From the NCBI GenBank assembly GCA_023433465.1, contig JAEZCR010000023.1:1-30422 (forward strand): a stretch of DNA of 30,422 nt, in the 5' to 3' direction. Source of the DNA: Pseudomonadota bacterium (GTDB lineage Bacteria; Pseudomonadota; Gammaproteobacteria; Steroidobacterales; Steroidobacteraceae). Position numbers and translations under genes: made by a program. Position 1 is the first letter of the stretch. Every line of letters begins with the position of its first letter. The notes beneath the pieces are model-generated. The model was given only the letters and a program-made list of their open reading frames with translations, did no database searches and was not told the DNA's origin. This document shows, piece by piece, positions 1-8,230 of the stretch.

Positions 1-18
1 CGGTCGCCTCTCGTAAGC

Positions 19-1275
19 TCACGAAGCCTCCGTCGTCGTCGACATCCCCGACATCGCGAATTCGATGAGCCGCGCGGCCTCGTTGGCGTCCGCGGGCCGT
101 GCGGCCGGATCCTTTGCCATCAGCGTATCGATGAGCGGCTGCAGGTGCGCGATGCGCTCGGGCAGCTTCGGAATCGGCGCCTTCGCGTGGTGCACGAGAA
201 TCGCCATGTGATTCTCGGCGTCGAAAGGCTTCTTGCCCGTGAGCATCTCGTACAACATCACGCCGAGCGCATAGATGTCACTGCGCGCGTCGATCGGTTT
301 GCCGTGCCCCTGCTCCGGGCTCATGTAGTGAGGCGTGCCGAAGATGAGTCCCTTGTCCGTGACCTCCATCTTGAGCGCCACGTGTTTCGCCAGGCCGAAG
401 TCGATCAGCGCGATGCTGTCGTCGTCGCGCAGCATCACGTTGCCGGGCTTGAGATCGCGATGAAAGATGCCGACCTCGTGGATGGCCTGCAGCGCCTGCG
501 CGAGATCGCGCGAGTATTCGAGCGACTGGCGCGCGGTGAGTCCCTCCGCCATGCGCTTGCGCAGGTCGCCCTTCGCGAAGTACTCCATCGCGAGATACAG
601 GTGATCGTCCATCACGCCGAGGTCGTAGATCCTGACGACGTTCGGATGATGCACCTCGCGCAGGATCTCGAATTCCTGCAGGAAGCGCTCCATCGATTGG
701 TCGACGCCGGTTTCCTTGCGGATCGCGGGCGTCACCTTGAGCACCACCACACCACCGACAGCCGCGCTCTCCGCGAGGAACAACTCAGAGACGGAGCCCT
801 TCGCGATGAGTTCGATACGCCGGTAGGCCTTGAGCCGTGCACCCGCGAAATCCTGCGCCATCTTCGCGCCCGCGGACATGCGCCAGCGGCTCTGCGCCTT
901 CGCCTGCTCGTCGGCGGCGCGGCGAATTGCATCGTTGAGCACGGTACCGCGGACTTTCTTCCGGCCGATGACCGCATAGGCGCCCGCGCCGCGCGCTTCG
1001 ATCGCGTCAGGCGATTCGTCGTCGGCCGCCATGAATATCACCGGCGCGAAGCCCTCGCGTCCGGTCAGATCCCGGAGCCAGTCGAGACCCGATCCGCCTT
1101 TCCACGCGTGATCCAGCAGGACCGCGCTGTAGCCCTGCGCGAGAAAACCCGGCGTCAGGGCTCCGCGCACGCGCGGGTTGTAGCTGACGATGTCGACGTC
1201 GGGCCAGTCGCACGAGATGTGGTGACGCAGCAGCGTTCGGTAACGCGGATCGTCATCGATGAGCAGCAGGCGCAT
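19..1275 (-). CDS. Receiver domain fused to a serine/threonine protein kinase
   Basis: Encodes 418 residues. The N-terminal response-regulator receiver (about 1-125) has the acidic pocket in IDDDP and a likely phospho-acceptor Asp55 in VLLDH. A Hanks-type kinase domain follows (about 150-405): catalytic Lys180 (VVLK), HRDLKPGN at 272-279, DFG at 292-294, then GTPHYMSPE and SDIYALG. The glycine loop is weak (AKGSVSEL), but all other catalytic motifs are present, so it is probably active. No membrane segment is seen, so it should be cytoplasmic. I chose ATG at 1275 because the receiver begins MRLLLIDDD there; the longer open frame upstream only overlaps the glycerate kinase gene. The start lies 11 bases after that gene's stop. 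Receiver-kinase fusions let a two-component phosphorelay steer Ser/Thr phosphorylation; neither the partner histidine kinase nor the substrates are visible here. Confidence 0.88.
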   Translation of the reverse strand: MRLLLIDDDPRYRTLLRHHISCDWPDVDIVSYNPRVRGALTPGFLAQGYSAVLLDHAWKGGSGLDWLRDLTGREGFAPVIFMAADDESPDAIEARGAGAYAVIGRKKVRGTVLNDAIRRAADEQAKAQSRWRMSAGAKMAQDFAGARLKAYRRIELIAKGSVSELFLAESAAVGGVVVLKVTPAIRKETGVDQSMERFLQEFEILREVHHPNVVRIYDLGVMDDHLYLAMEYFAKGDLRKRMAEGLTARQSLEYSRDLAQALQAIHEVGIFHRDLKPGNVMLRDDDSIALIDFGLAKHVALKMEVTDKGLIFGTPHYMSPEQGHGKPIDARSDIYALGVMLYEMLTGKKPFDAENHMAILVHHAKAPIPKLPERIAHLQPLIDTLMAKDPAARPADANEAARLIEFAMSGMSTTTEAS

Positions 1276-1286
1276 GAGGGGGCGGA

Positions 1287-2444
1287 TTACAACACGGTCC
1301 CAGTTGCCTTGATACCGATCAGGAAATCCCCGACGTTCGTGCCCGTCGGACCCGTGTGGACCAGATCTCCCGATGCCTCGAGCGCCGTTCCCGAATCTAA
1401 CGACGTCAGCGCGCGTTCCACGTCGACTCCCGCGATCTCGCAGCGCTCGATCGTTCCTTCGTCGATCATCGCGCCGGCGTCGCTCGTCGGACCATCCGTG
1501 CCATCCGTTCCCGCGGCGAGGATCGTGAATCTTTCGCCCGCGCGCAGCAGCCGCGCCGCGTGTAATGCGAGATGCGAATTGCGGCCACCGCGGCCATGCG
1601 TGGCCGGCAGTGTCACGGTCGACTCGCCGCCCCACACGAGCCCATCCGCATCGGTCGCGCGCAGCGCATCGAGGAAACGGCGTGCGACCTCCGCGGCGTC
1701 GCCGTCGAAGCGCCGCGCGCCCTTCTCGAGCGACATCCCGCGCGCCGCGGCGGCTTCGACGACGGCGTGCACTGCCGCATCCACGTTCGCGACCACCACG
1801 CGATCGATCGCGTCAGGAATGTTTCCGTCCGCCCCTAACAACCCGGATCCGATGACGTCGGGAGAATCGTCCGCGACGTCCGAGATGAACAGCGCGAGCG
1901 CCGGCCGTCCCGCGAGCAGGCGCGCGACGCCGCCGCCCTTGAGCCGCGAGAACCGGCGCCGCTCCGCGTTCAGGCGCGCGATGTCCCAACCCGCCGAGAG
2001 CCCCTTCTCGTTCAAGGCGCGCAGATCCTCGAGCGTCGTTCCGTGCACCAGGGATTCGACGAGGCTCGACGCGCCACCCGAAACCAGGAAGACCGGAAAG
2101 ATCGCGGGCGAAAGGGTGGCGATCCTCCGCTCGAGCTCAGCGCCCGCGTCGAGGCTGCGTTGATCGGGGACGGGGTGCGCGCTTTCGAGCAGCGCGGCCC
2201 CGGGCACTCGCGACAGGTCGCCGTCGACGTGGCCATCCTTCGTGATCACGAGCAACGAGCAGACCGAATCGCCCAGCGCGTCATGCGCGCCGCGGGCCAT
2301 CGAACTCGCCGCCTTGCCGATCGCGAAAACCGCGAAGGGGCCGCGAGTCTTCCATCCGCGCAGCGCCCGCGCGACGCAGGCGCACCCATCCACCGAGCGC
2401 AGCCCGGCGTCGAACAGCTCGAGGAGAACGCGGCGCGCGTTCAA
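1287..2444 (-). CDS. Glycerate 2-kinase, type-2 (MOFRL) family
   Basis: Encodes 385 residues, slightly short for a family usually a little over 400. The N-terminal glycerate-kinase domain shows AIGKAASSMA with the conserved lysine, ESAHPVPD, and SGGASSLVE. The C-terminal MOFRL domain shows GGEST, GRGGRNSHLALHAA and the TDGTDGPTSDAGA signature. The family phosphorylates D-glycerate to 2-phosphoglycerate with ATP, feeding glyoxylate, tartrate or serine breakdown into glycolysis. The start is TTG at 2444; no in-frame ATG or GTG fits the family's beginning and no clear Shine-Dalgarno is seen, so the exact start is uncertain. It lies 22 bases downstream of purF and 11 bases upstream of the receiver-kinase gene, so it may be read with both. 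No other glycerate or tartrate genes are nearby. Confidence 0.85.
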   Translation of the reverse strand: MNARRVLLELFDAGLRSVDGCACVARALRGWKTRGPFAVFAIGKAASSMARGAHDALGDSVCSLLVITKDGHVDGDLSRVPGAALLESAHPVPDQRSLDAGAELERRIATLSPAIFPVFLVSGGASSLVESLVHGTTLEDLRALNEKGLSAGWDIARLNAERRRFSRLKGGGVARLLAGRPALALFISDVADDSPDVIGSGLLGADGNIPDAIDRVVVANVDAAVHAVVEAAAARGMSLEKGARRFDGDAAEVARRFLDALRATDADGLVWGGESTVTLPATHGRGGRNSHLALHAARLLRAGERFTILAAGTDGTDGPTSDAGAMIDEGTIERCEIAGVDVERALTSLDSGTALEASGDLVHTGPTGTNVGDFLIGIKATGTVL

Positions 2445-2466
2445 TGGCGGGCGCGCCGCACGGGGA

Positions 2467-3972
2467 TCAGCTCTTGACGACCTTGAGTCCGCGATCCGTC
2501 TCGCGGCGCGAGGCCTTCGCCGAGTCCGAACGTTCGGACTGCAGGCGCGCGAGATATTCGGGGGTCACGTCGCCGGTGACGTAGCTGCCCGAGAAACACG
2601 ACGTGTCGAATTCCTTGATGCTGGAATGATCGTGCACGCAGGCGTGGATGAGATCCTCGAGATCCTGGTAGATCAGCCAGTCGGCGCCGATCAGTTTGGC
2701 AACCTCGGCGTCGGTGCGATTGGCCGCCACGAGCTCGCTCGCGGCCGGCATGTCGATACCGTACACGTTCGGGAAACGCACCGGCGGCGCCGCGGACGCG
2801 AAGTACACCTTGCGCGCGCCGGCCTCCCGCGCGAGCTCGATGATCTGCGCCGAGGTCGTGCCGCGCACGATCGAATCGTCCACGAGCAATACGTTCTTGT
2901 TGCGAAACTCGAGATCGATCGCGTTCAACTTGCTGCGCACCGACTTCGAACGCTGCTCCTGCCCCGGCATGATGAACGTGCGACCGACGTAGCGGTTCTT
3001 CACGAAGCCTTCGCGGTACTTCACGTTCAGGTGCTGGGCCACCTGCATCGCGCTCGTGCGGCTCGTGTCGGGAATCGGGATGACGACGTCGATGTCGTGG
3101 TTGGGGCGCTCGCGCTGGATCTTCTCCGCGAGCCGGTCACCCATGCGCATGCGCGCGCGGTGCACCGAGATGTTGTCGATCAGCGAGTCGGGGCGCGCGA
3201 AGTACACGTACTCGAAAATACACGGCGCGTGGCGCGTCGTGGTCACACACACCTGCGAATGCAGCCGGCCGAGCACGTCGATGTACACCACTTCGCCCGG
3301 CGCCACGTCGCGCACGAGCTTGAAGCCCAGCATGTCGAGCGCGACGCTCTCGGAAGCCAGCATCCATTCCGCGCCTTTCGGCGTCTCGCGCTGACCGAGC
3401 ACGAGCGGACGGATGCCGTTCGGATCGCGGAACGCGAGCAGGCCGTGACCGATGATCATCGCGATGACGGCGTAACCTCCGCGGCATCTACGATAGACCG
3501 CGTTCACCGCCGCGAAGATGTCGGCCGGCATGACGCGGGGAGTCCCCACCCTCTGCAGCTCGGAGGCGAGGACGTTGAGCAACACTTCCGAATCCGAACT
3601 CGTATTGAGATGGCGGCGATCTTCGCGCTCGAGCACTTCGCCGAGTTCGCGGGCATTGGTGAGATTGCCGTTGTGCCCGAGGCAGATGCCGTAAGGCGCG
3701 TTGACGTAGAACGGCTGCGCCTCGGCCGCGCTGTCGCATCCGGCGGTCGGATACCGCACGTGCCCCATGCCGATGTTGCCCTTGAGGTCCTGCATGGCGT
3801 GCTGGTCGAAGACGTCGCGCACGAGGCCCTGCCCCTTGCGCACGAACAGCTCGCCGTCCGCGACGGTCGCGATGCCGGCCGCGTCCTGGCCGCGATGCTG
3901 CAACACCGTCAGGGCGTCGTAGATCCGTTGATTGACTCCACTCGTTCCGACGATGCCAGCGATTCCGCACAT
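2467..3972 (-). CDS. purF: Amidophosphoribosyltransferase
   Basis: Encodes 501 residues, the normal size. PurF transfers ammonia from glutamine to PRPP, giving 5-phosphoribosylamine, the committed step of purine synthesis. The start is ATG at 3972 because the protein must begin Met-Cys: after methionine removal, Cys2 in MCGIAGIVG is the N-terminal nucleophile of the glutaminase domain. There is no propeptide, as in the E. coli type. GHNGNLTN and SSDSEVLLN belong to the glutaminase half. The phosphoribosyltransferase half carries the PRPP loop VLLVDDSIVRGTTS near residue 365. An AAGGA ribosome site lies about ten bases upstream. The gene follows cvpA by 19 bases, the classical cvpA-purF order. 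Its C-terminus is intact. Confidence 0.97.
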   Translation of the reverse strand: MCGIAGIVGTSGVNQRIYDALTVLQHRGQDAAGIATVADGELFVRKGQGLVRDVFDQHAMQDLKGNIGMGHVRYPTAGCDSAAEAQPFYVNAPYGICLGHNGNLTNARELGEVLEREDRRHLNTSSDSEVLLNVLASELQRVGTPRVMPADIFAAVNAVYRRCRGGYAVIAMIIGHGLLAFRDPNGIRPLVLGQRETPKGAEWMLASESVALDMLGFKLVRDVAPGEVVYIDVLGRLHSQVCVTTTRHAPCIFEYVYFARPDSLIDNISVHRARMRMGDRLAEKIQRERPNHDIDVVIPIPDTSRTSAMQVAQHLNVKYREGFVKNRYVGRTFIMPGQEQRSKSVRSKLNAIDLEFRNKNVLLVDDSIVRGTTSAQIIELAREAGARKVYFASAAPPVRFPNVYGIDMPAASELVAANRTDAEVAKLIGADWLIYQDLEDLIHACVHDHSSIKEFDTSCFSGSYVTGDVTPEYLARLQSERSDSAKASRRETDRGLKVVKS

Positions 3973-3991
3973 TCGGTGGGGTTCCTTGGGA

Positions 3992-4498
3992 TCAGGGCTT
4001 GATGGGGGGCTTGTCGAGATCGAGGCGTTCGAGATTCTCACCTACGATGCCGCGCAGCGCATCGGCGATCCCGATGGCGTACGGCATCAGACGCGATCGC
4101 TTCCATCCAGGTTCCTTGTCCATTTGCAGCGCCTGGATCGCGATCGTGAACGCGCCGACCACGACGATGCCGCGGATGAGACCGAAGACGAAGCCGAGAA
4201 ACTTGTCCATGCCCGAGAACATGGAGACGCGGACGTAATGTCCAACCACGACGGCGATCGCGCTGCCGATGAGCAGCACGCCGACGAAGATGATGACGCG
4301 CGCGGCCCAGATGCTCGTAGGGGAATCCTCCAGCACGCCACCCAGGTGCGGCGACAGCGAATCGGCGAAGACCCAGGCGAACACGATGGCGAGGAACCAG
4401 GTGATGACGGCGATGGCTTCGCGGAGCAGACCGCGGACCAGGCCCATGATTGCGGAAACGACGACAATGGCGAGGATGATGTAGTCGACTGCAATCAT
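3992..4498 (-). CDS. cvpA: CvpA family inner-membrane protein
   Basis: Encodes 168 residues with four hydrophobic stretches (about 5-24, 29-46, 65-85 and 103-122), the usual CvpA layout. The beginning MIAVDYIILAIVVVSAIMG and the LVRGLLREAIAVITW segment are typical of the family. CvpA was first linked to colicin V production and is now connected with envelope homeostasis; its biochemical activity is not established. The position directly before purF is the same as in E. coli, where the two are co-transcribed. The C-terminal tail is short and charged. No strong Shine-Dalgarno is seen before the ATG, and 98 bases separate it from dedD upstream. Confidence 0.94.
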   Translation of the reverse strand: MIAVDYIILAIVVVSAIMGLVRGLLREAIAVITWFLAIVFAWVFADSLSPHLGGVLEDSPTSIWAARVIIFVGVLLIGSAIAVVVGHYVRVSMFSGMDKFLGFVFGLIRGIVVVGAFTIAIQALQMDKEPGWKRSRLMPYAIGIADALRGIVGENLERLDLDKPPIKP

Positions 4499-4596
4499 TC
4501 GTGTTGAGTCTTACCCGACCTGTCGGAGAAGGCGCGGCATTGTACTCGACCCCTGCGCACCGTTGCAGCGAGACAACGGGCGGGGAGTGTCGCGCG

Positions 4597-5262
4597 TCAC
4601 GAAATGGGCACGATGCTGCCGGATTGCCCGGCGCGCTTGAGATCGGCGGCCAGCGCCTCGGCCGAGGCGCGGTCGGGCGTCGGCCCGACACGCACGCGAT
4701 ACAGGTCGCGGCCCCCGCTCCTGATCGGTGCAACGAACGCCTTGAACCCCTTTGCGGACATGTCGCGGACCAGTCGATCTGCGTTGTCGCGGCTGCCGAA
4801 GCTGCCAAGCTGTACGACGAAGCTGCCTCGAGCGGGCGGCGTCACGGCCTGCGTGGGTGTCGGCTGAGGTGATGCCGGGCGAGCAGTCGCGGCGGATGTC
4901 GTGGGCGTCTGCGCCGGCGCGGCCTGTGGAGTCGGCGTCACCTCCCGCTGAGGGGCTTCCTGGGCCGCGGATCGCGGCTCGGGTCGCGCGGTCGGCGCAG
5001 CCTCGGTTTCGGCCGGCGTCGCTTCACCAGCTTCGGCCGGCGCGGCCGAAGCCGCTGGCGCAGGCTGAGGGGCGGAAGGAGTCGCGGCCGTGGAATTGCC
5101 ATCGATGTCGATGGTGTAACTGCGCAGACCCTGTTCGTCTTCCGCCGGCGCCGGGGGCGCGACCGGGGACTTGGGACCGGTGAGTAGTTCGGGCACCAGC
5201 AACACGAACAGCGCCGCCAGGATGACGGCGCCGGTCACTCGCTGCTTGGCTCGGGAATCCAT
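4597..5262 (-). CDS. dedD: DedD-like SPOR-domain protein
   Basis: Encodes 221 residues, the same size as E. coli DedD. A short cytoplasmic start is followed by one membrane segment (about 9-27, GAVILAALFVLLVPELL), a long Pro/Ala/Glu/Thr-rich periplasmic linker (about 30-140) and a C-terminal SPOR domain (about 145-221) with FVVQLGSF and YRVRVGP motifs. SPOR domains bind denuded glycan strands of septal peptidoglycan, and DedD helps cell constriction. ATG at 5262 was chosen because it places the membrane anchor at the N-terminus; the longer frame reads back into folC. It sits seven bases after the folC stop, and folC-dedD-cvpA-purF matches the E. coli order. The low-complexity linker is expected to evolve quickly. 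Confidence 0.9.
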   Translation of the reverse strand: MDSRAKQRVTGAVILAALFVLLVPELLTGPKSPVAPPAPAEDEQGLRSYTIDIDGNSTAATPSAPQPAPAASAAPAEAGEATPAETEAAPTARPEPRSAAQEAPQREVTPTPQAAPAQTPTTSAATARPASPQPTPTQAVTPPARGSFVVQLGSFGSRDNADRLVRDMSAKGFKAFVAPIRSGGRDLYRVRVGPTPDRASAEALAADLKRAGQSGSIVPIS

Positions 5263-5269
5263 GCGCGAA

Positions 5270-6520
5270 CTATATCCCAAGGAATTCGAGCGCCGGCCCG
5301 ACCGTGAGGAACGATCCGAACACGACGATGCGGTCGCCCGGAGCCGCCGCGTCGCGCGCCGCGCGGCAACCGGCGGCGACATCGGTGGCGAGCTCCACGA
5401 TCGACGCCGCCTGCGGCAGACGCGCCGCGAGCGACTGCGCGCTCACGCTGCGCGGACCGCTCAGCGACACGGGAATCCAGGCGTCGATGCGGGTCGCCAG
5501 CGTCGCGAGAATGCCACCGATGTCCTTGTCGCCGAGGATGCCGAACACCGCGATCGTGCGTCTGGCCGGCAACGTCGCCAGGTTCCGCGCGAGCACCTGC
5601 GCCGCCGGCACGTTGTGGGCGACGTCGAGAACCCACTCCACCTCGCCCGGAATGATCTGGAATCGCCCGGGAAGTCGTGTGTCGCGCAGGGCCCGGCTCA
5701 CCACCTCGTGCGTTAGCTCGATGCCGACGTCGCCCACGGCGAGCGCGGCGAGCGCCGTCGCGGCGTTGTCGACCTGCTGTGGGCCCGCCAGCGCGGGCAG
5801 CGGCAGATTCCGCAGGCGCAGCGCGTTGCATTCGAAATCCCAGCCGTTGTTGTGGCGATGCGCCCGGAAGTCCCTGTCCCGGACGACGGGAAACGCGCCG
5901 ATCTCCTGGATCGTCTCGTGGACCGAATCCGGCAGGTCCGGAGCGCCGAGGACCGCCGGCCGCGCCGAGCGGAAGATTCCCGCTTTCTCCCGACCGATCT
6001 GCCCGAGCGTGCTGCCCAGCCAGTCGACGTGATCGAGCCCGATGGAGCACACGATCGCGACGTCGGAGTCGATGACGTTTGTCGCATCGAGCCGTCCCCC
6101 GAGGCCGACTTCCAGGACCGCCGTGTCGACGGCGGCGCGCCGGAAACACTCGAGCGCGGCAAGCGTGTTGTACTCGAAGAACGTCAGCGTGATCTCGCCG
6201 CGCGCCGCTTCGATGCGCTCGAACGCCTCGATGATCCGCGCGTCGTCCGCTTCATGGCCGTCGACGCAAATGCGCTCGTTGTAGCGGATCAGGTGTGGCG
6301 AGGTGAAGCGGCCGGTGGATTGCCCCGCCGCGCGCAACAGCGAGTCAAGATAGGCGACGGTGGAACCCTTTCCGTTCGTGCCACCCACGGTGATCACGCG
6401 ATACGCGGGCGTCAGCAGATCGAGGCGGCGCGCGACTTCGCGCACCCGCTCGAGGGTCAGGTCGATCGCGCTCGGGTGGGATTGCTGTTGCTGCTGCAGC
6501 CAGTCGGCCAGCGAGCGCAT
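5270..6520 (-). CDS. folC: Dihydrofolate synthase / folylpolyglutamate synthase
   Basis: Encodes 416 residues, the family size. The enzyme adds glutamate to dihydropteroate and further glutamates to tetrahydrofolate. It is a Mur-ligase-type ATPase: the P-loop VGGTNGKGST lies at about 45-54. TSPHLIRYNERICVDG, the VGLGGRLDATN block, GLDHVDWLG and GREKAGIF follow, with the C-terminal domain carrying LDVAHN. The start is ATG at 6520, five bases after the accD stop; the extended upstream frame is antisense-like shadow reading within accD. A run of five glutamines lies just after the start (QQQQQ), which is unusual but probably harmless. No inactivating change is visible. Confidence 0.96.
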   Translation of the reverse strand: MRSLADWLQQQQQSHPSAIDLTLERVREVARRLDLLTPAYRVITVGGTNGKGSTVAYLDSLLRAAGQSTGRFTSPHLIRYNERICVDGHEADDARIIEAFERIEAARGEITLTFFEYNTLAALECFRRAAVDTAVLEVGLGGRLDATNVIDSDVAIVCSIGLDHVDWLGSTLGQIGREKAGIFRSARPAVLGAPDLPDSVHETIQEIGAFPVVRDRDFRAHRHNNGWDFECNALRLRNLPLPALAGPQQVDNAATALAALAVGDVGIELTHEVVSRALRDTRLPGRFQIIPGEVEWVLDVAHNVPAAQVLARNLATLPARRTIAVFGILGDKDIGGILATLATRIDAWIPVSLSGPRSVSAQSLAARLPQAASIVELATDVAAGCRAARDAAAPGDRIVVFGSFLTVGPALEFLGI

Positions 6521-6525
6521 GAAGC

Positions 6526-7404
6526 TCAGGAAACCGGCTGGGGAGCGGCGGCCGGCGGCTGGCGCATCAGCAGGCGCAACAACGCGCCGAGTTTCTCGCG
6601 CATGTCGCGACGATCGACGATCAGGTCCAGAGCGCCGTGATCGAGCAGGAATTCGCTGCGCTGGAATCCTTCCGGCAGCGTCTCGCGCACCGTCTGCTGG
6701 ATCACGCGCGGACCGGCGAAGCCGATCAGCGCGCGCGGCTCGGCCACGTTCAGATCGCCGAGCATCGCGAGACTCGCCGAGACGCCGCCCGTGGTCGGAT
6801 CCGTGAGCACGGAGATGAACGGCAGGCGCGCCTGCGCGAGGCGCGCGAGCGCCGCGCTCGTCTTCGCCATCTGCAGCAGCGAGAACAATGCCTCCTGCAT
6901 GCGGGCGCCGCCGCTCGCCGAGAAACACACGAGGGGCGCGCGCGTCTCGATGCAGCGGTCGACCGCGCGCTTGAAGCGCTCTCCGACCACCGAACCCATC
7001 GAGCCGCCCAGGAACTTGAACTCGAACGCGCATGCGACGATGGGCAGGCCTTCGAGCGTACCCGCGATCGCGATCAGCGCGTCGCGCTCGCCGGTGGCCT
7101 TCTGCGCGGCGGACAGCCGATCCTTGTAGCGCTTGCTGTCACGGAATCTGAGCGGATCCTCGGGCGAGATGCCCGAGCCGATCTCGAACTGCTCACCCTC
7201 GTCGAGGAACCGCGCGAGACGCTCGCGCCCACCGATGCGCATGTGATGGTTGCACTTCGGGCAGACGTTGAGATTGCGTTCGAGCTCGGCGCGGTACAGC
7301 ACGGCGTCGCAGGCCGAGCACTTGATCCACAGGCCCTCGGGGACCGAACGCGTGCGGCGCTCGGTCTTGATCCGCGACGGCATGATTTTCTCGAACCAGG
7401 ACAT
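6526..7404 (-). CDS. accD: Acetyl-CoA carboxylase carboxyltransferase beta subunit
   Basis: Encodes 292 residues. With AccA it transfers the carboxyl group from biotin to acetyl-CoA, giving malonyl-CoA for fatty-acid synthesis. An N-terminal four-cysteine zinc ribbon (Cys29, Cys32, Cys48, Cys51) is followed by the crotonase-like carboxyltransferase fold with CFSASGGARMQE, ISVLTDPTTGGVSAS and the GFAGPRVIQQTVRE segment. ATG at 7404 begins MSWFEKIMP, the usual family start, with a GAGGGA ribosome site about nine bases upstream. It lies only 22 bases after truA; in Pseudomonas trpF would sit in this gap. It is followed by folC after five bases, so the two should be co-translated. Confidence 0.97.
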   Translation of the reverse strand: MSWFEKIMPSRIKTERRTRSVPEGLWIKCSACDAVLYRAELERNLNVCPKCNHHMRIGGRERLARFLDEGEQFEIGSGISPEDPLRFRDSKRYKDRLSAAQKATGERDALIAIAGTLEGLPIVACAFEFKFLGGSMGSVVGERFKRAVDRCIETRAPLVCFSASGGARMQEALFSLLQMAKTSAALARLAQARLPFISVLTDPTTGGVSASLAMLGDLNVAEPRALIGFAGPRVIQQTVRETLPEGFQRSEFLLDHGALDLIVDRRDMREKLGALLRLLMRQPPAAAPQPVS

Positions 7405-7426
7405 GTCTGGGCGTTCCCTCGTCGAC

Positions 7427-8221
7427 TCAGGGGGTCAAAGTGCGGGCGATGATAGCGGATTGGGGCACCGGCAGCCCGAACTCGGCCGGATAGCGCACCG
7501 CCGCGAGATACAGGCCATCGGGCGGAGCCGTCGCCGCATTGGCCTTGCGATCGCGCCCTGCGAGGACCGTCGCGACGCGTTCCGGGGACGAGTCTCCACT
7601 GCCCACGCTCATGAGCAGGCCGGCGACGTTGCGCACCATGTGATGGAGGAACGCGTTGGCCGTCACGTCGATCACGACCCACTCCTCGCTGCGCGTGACG
7701 CTCAACCGCTCGACGTTGCGCACCGGCGATTTCGCCTGGCATTCGACGGCGCGGAACGCGCTGAAGTCGTGTTCGCCGACGAGCACCTGCGCGGCTACGT
7801 GCATGCGCTCCGCGTCCAGCGGGCGGCGCTCCCAGGTCGCGCGGCCGTTGGCCAGACCGGGCCGCGAGTCGCGGTTGAGGATGACGTAGCGATAGCTGCG
7901 CGCCGCGGCCGAATACCGCGCGTGAAAATGCGCCGGCACTTCGCGCACCCAGACCACGCTGATGTCCGAAGGTAGATAGGTATTGGCGCCGAGGCGCCAG
8001 CCGCGCTCGGTGCGCGTCACGTCGGTGTCGAAGTGAACCACCTGCGACGACGCGTGCACGCCGGCATCGGTGCGCCCCGCGCACACACACTCGATCGGCG
8101 CATCGGCCACGCGCGAGAGCGCGCGCTGCAGTTCGTCCTGGACGGTCTTGAGGCCGGGCTGGAATAGCCAGCCCGCGTACCGCCCGCCGTCCTATTACAG
8201 GCCGGCCGCGAAGCGAGGCAT
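7427..8221 (-). pseudogene. truA: tRNA pseudouridine(38-40) synthase with two tandem in-frame stop codons
   Basis: The full frame would be 264 residues from ATG at 8221, nine bases after the fimV stop. Residues 1-8 and 11 onward match TruA: GL, then two stops (TAA 8197-8195, TAG 8194-8192), then DGGRYAGW and KTVQDELQRALSRV. The stops replace the Glu-Tyr of the invariant G-[IL]-E-Y-D-G block. A further change puts Leu (CTA, 8167-8165) where Trp-Gln is normal. The rest is intact: CAGRTDAGVH with catalytic Asp52, SYRYVI, FSAFRAVECQ and HHMVRNVAG, with no frameshift. A GTG at 8110 could start a 227-residue product, but it would lack the first core strand. TruA makes pseudouridine at tRNA positions 38-40. 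Readthrough, reinitiation or an assembly error cannot be excluded. Confidence 0.85.
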
Positions 8222-8230
8222 CGGTTGTAG

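Noticed and set aside
145..2163. Long plus-strand open frame opposite the kinase and glycerate kinase genes
   Set aside because: High GC makes stops rare on the opposite strand; the product is arginine/alanine/histidine-rich with no domain, while the minus-strand genes have clear catalytic motifs.
7427..8110. truA as an intact gene starting at GTG 8110
   Set aside because: This would omit about 37 residues, including the conserved GxEYDG and YxGW blocks that clearly remain readable upstream; a disrupted gene fits better.
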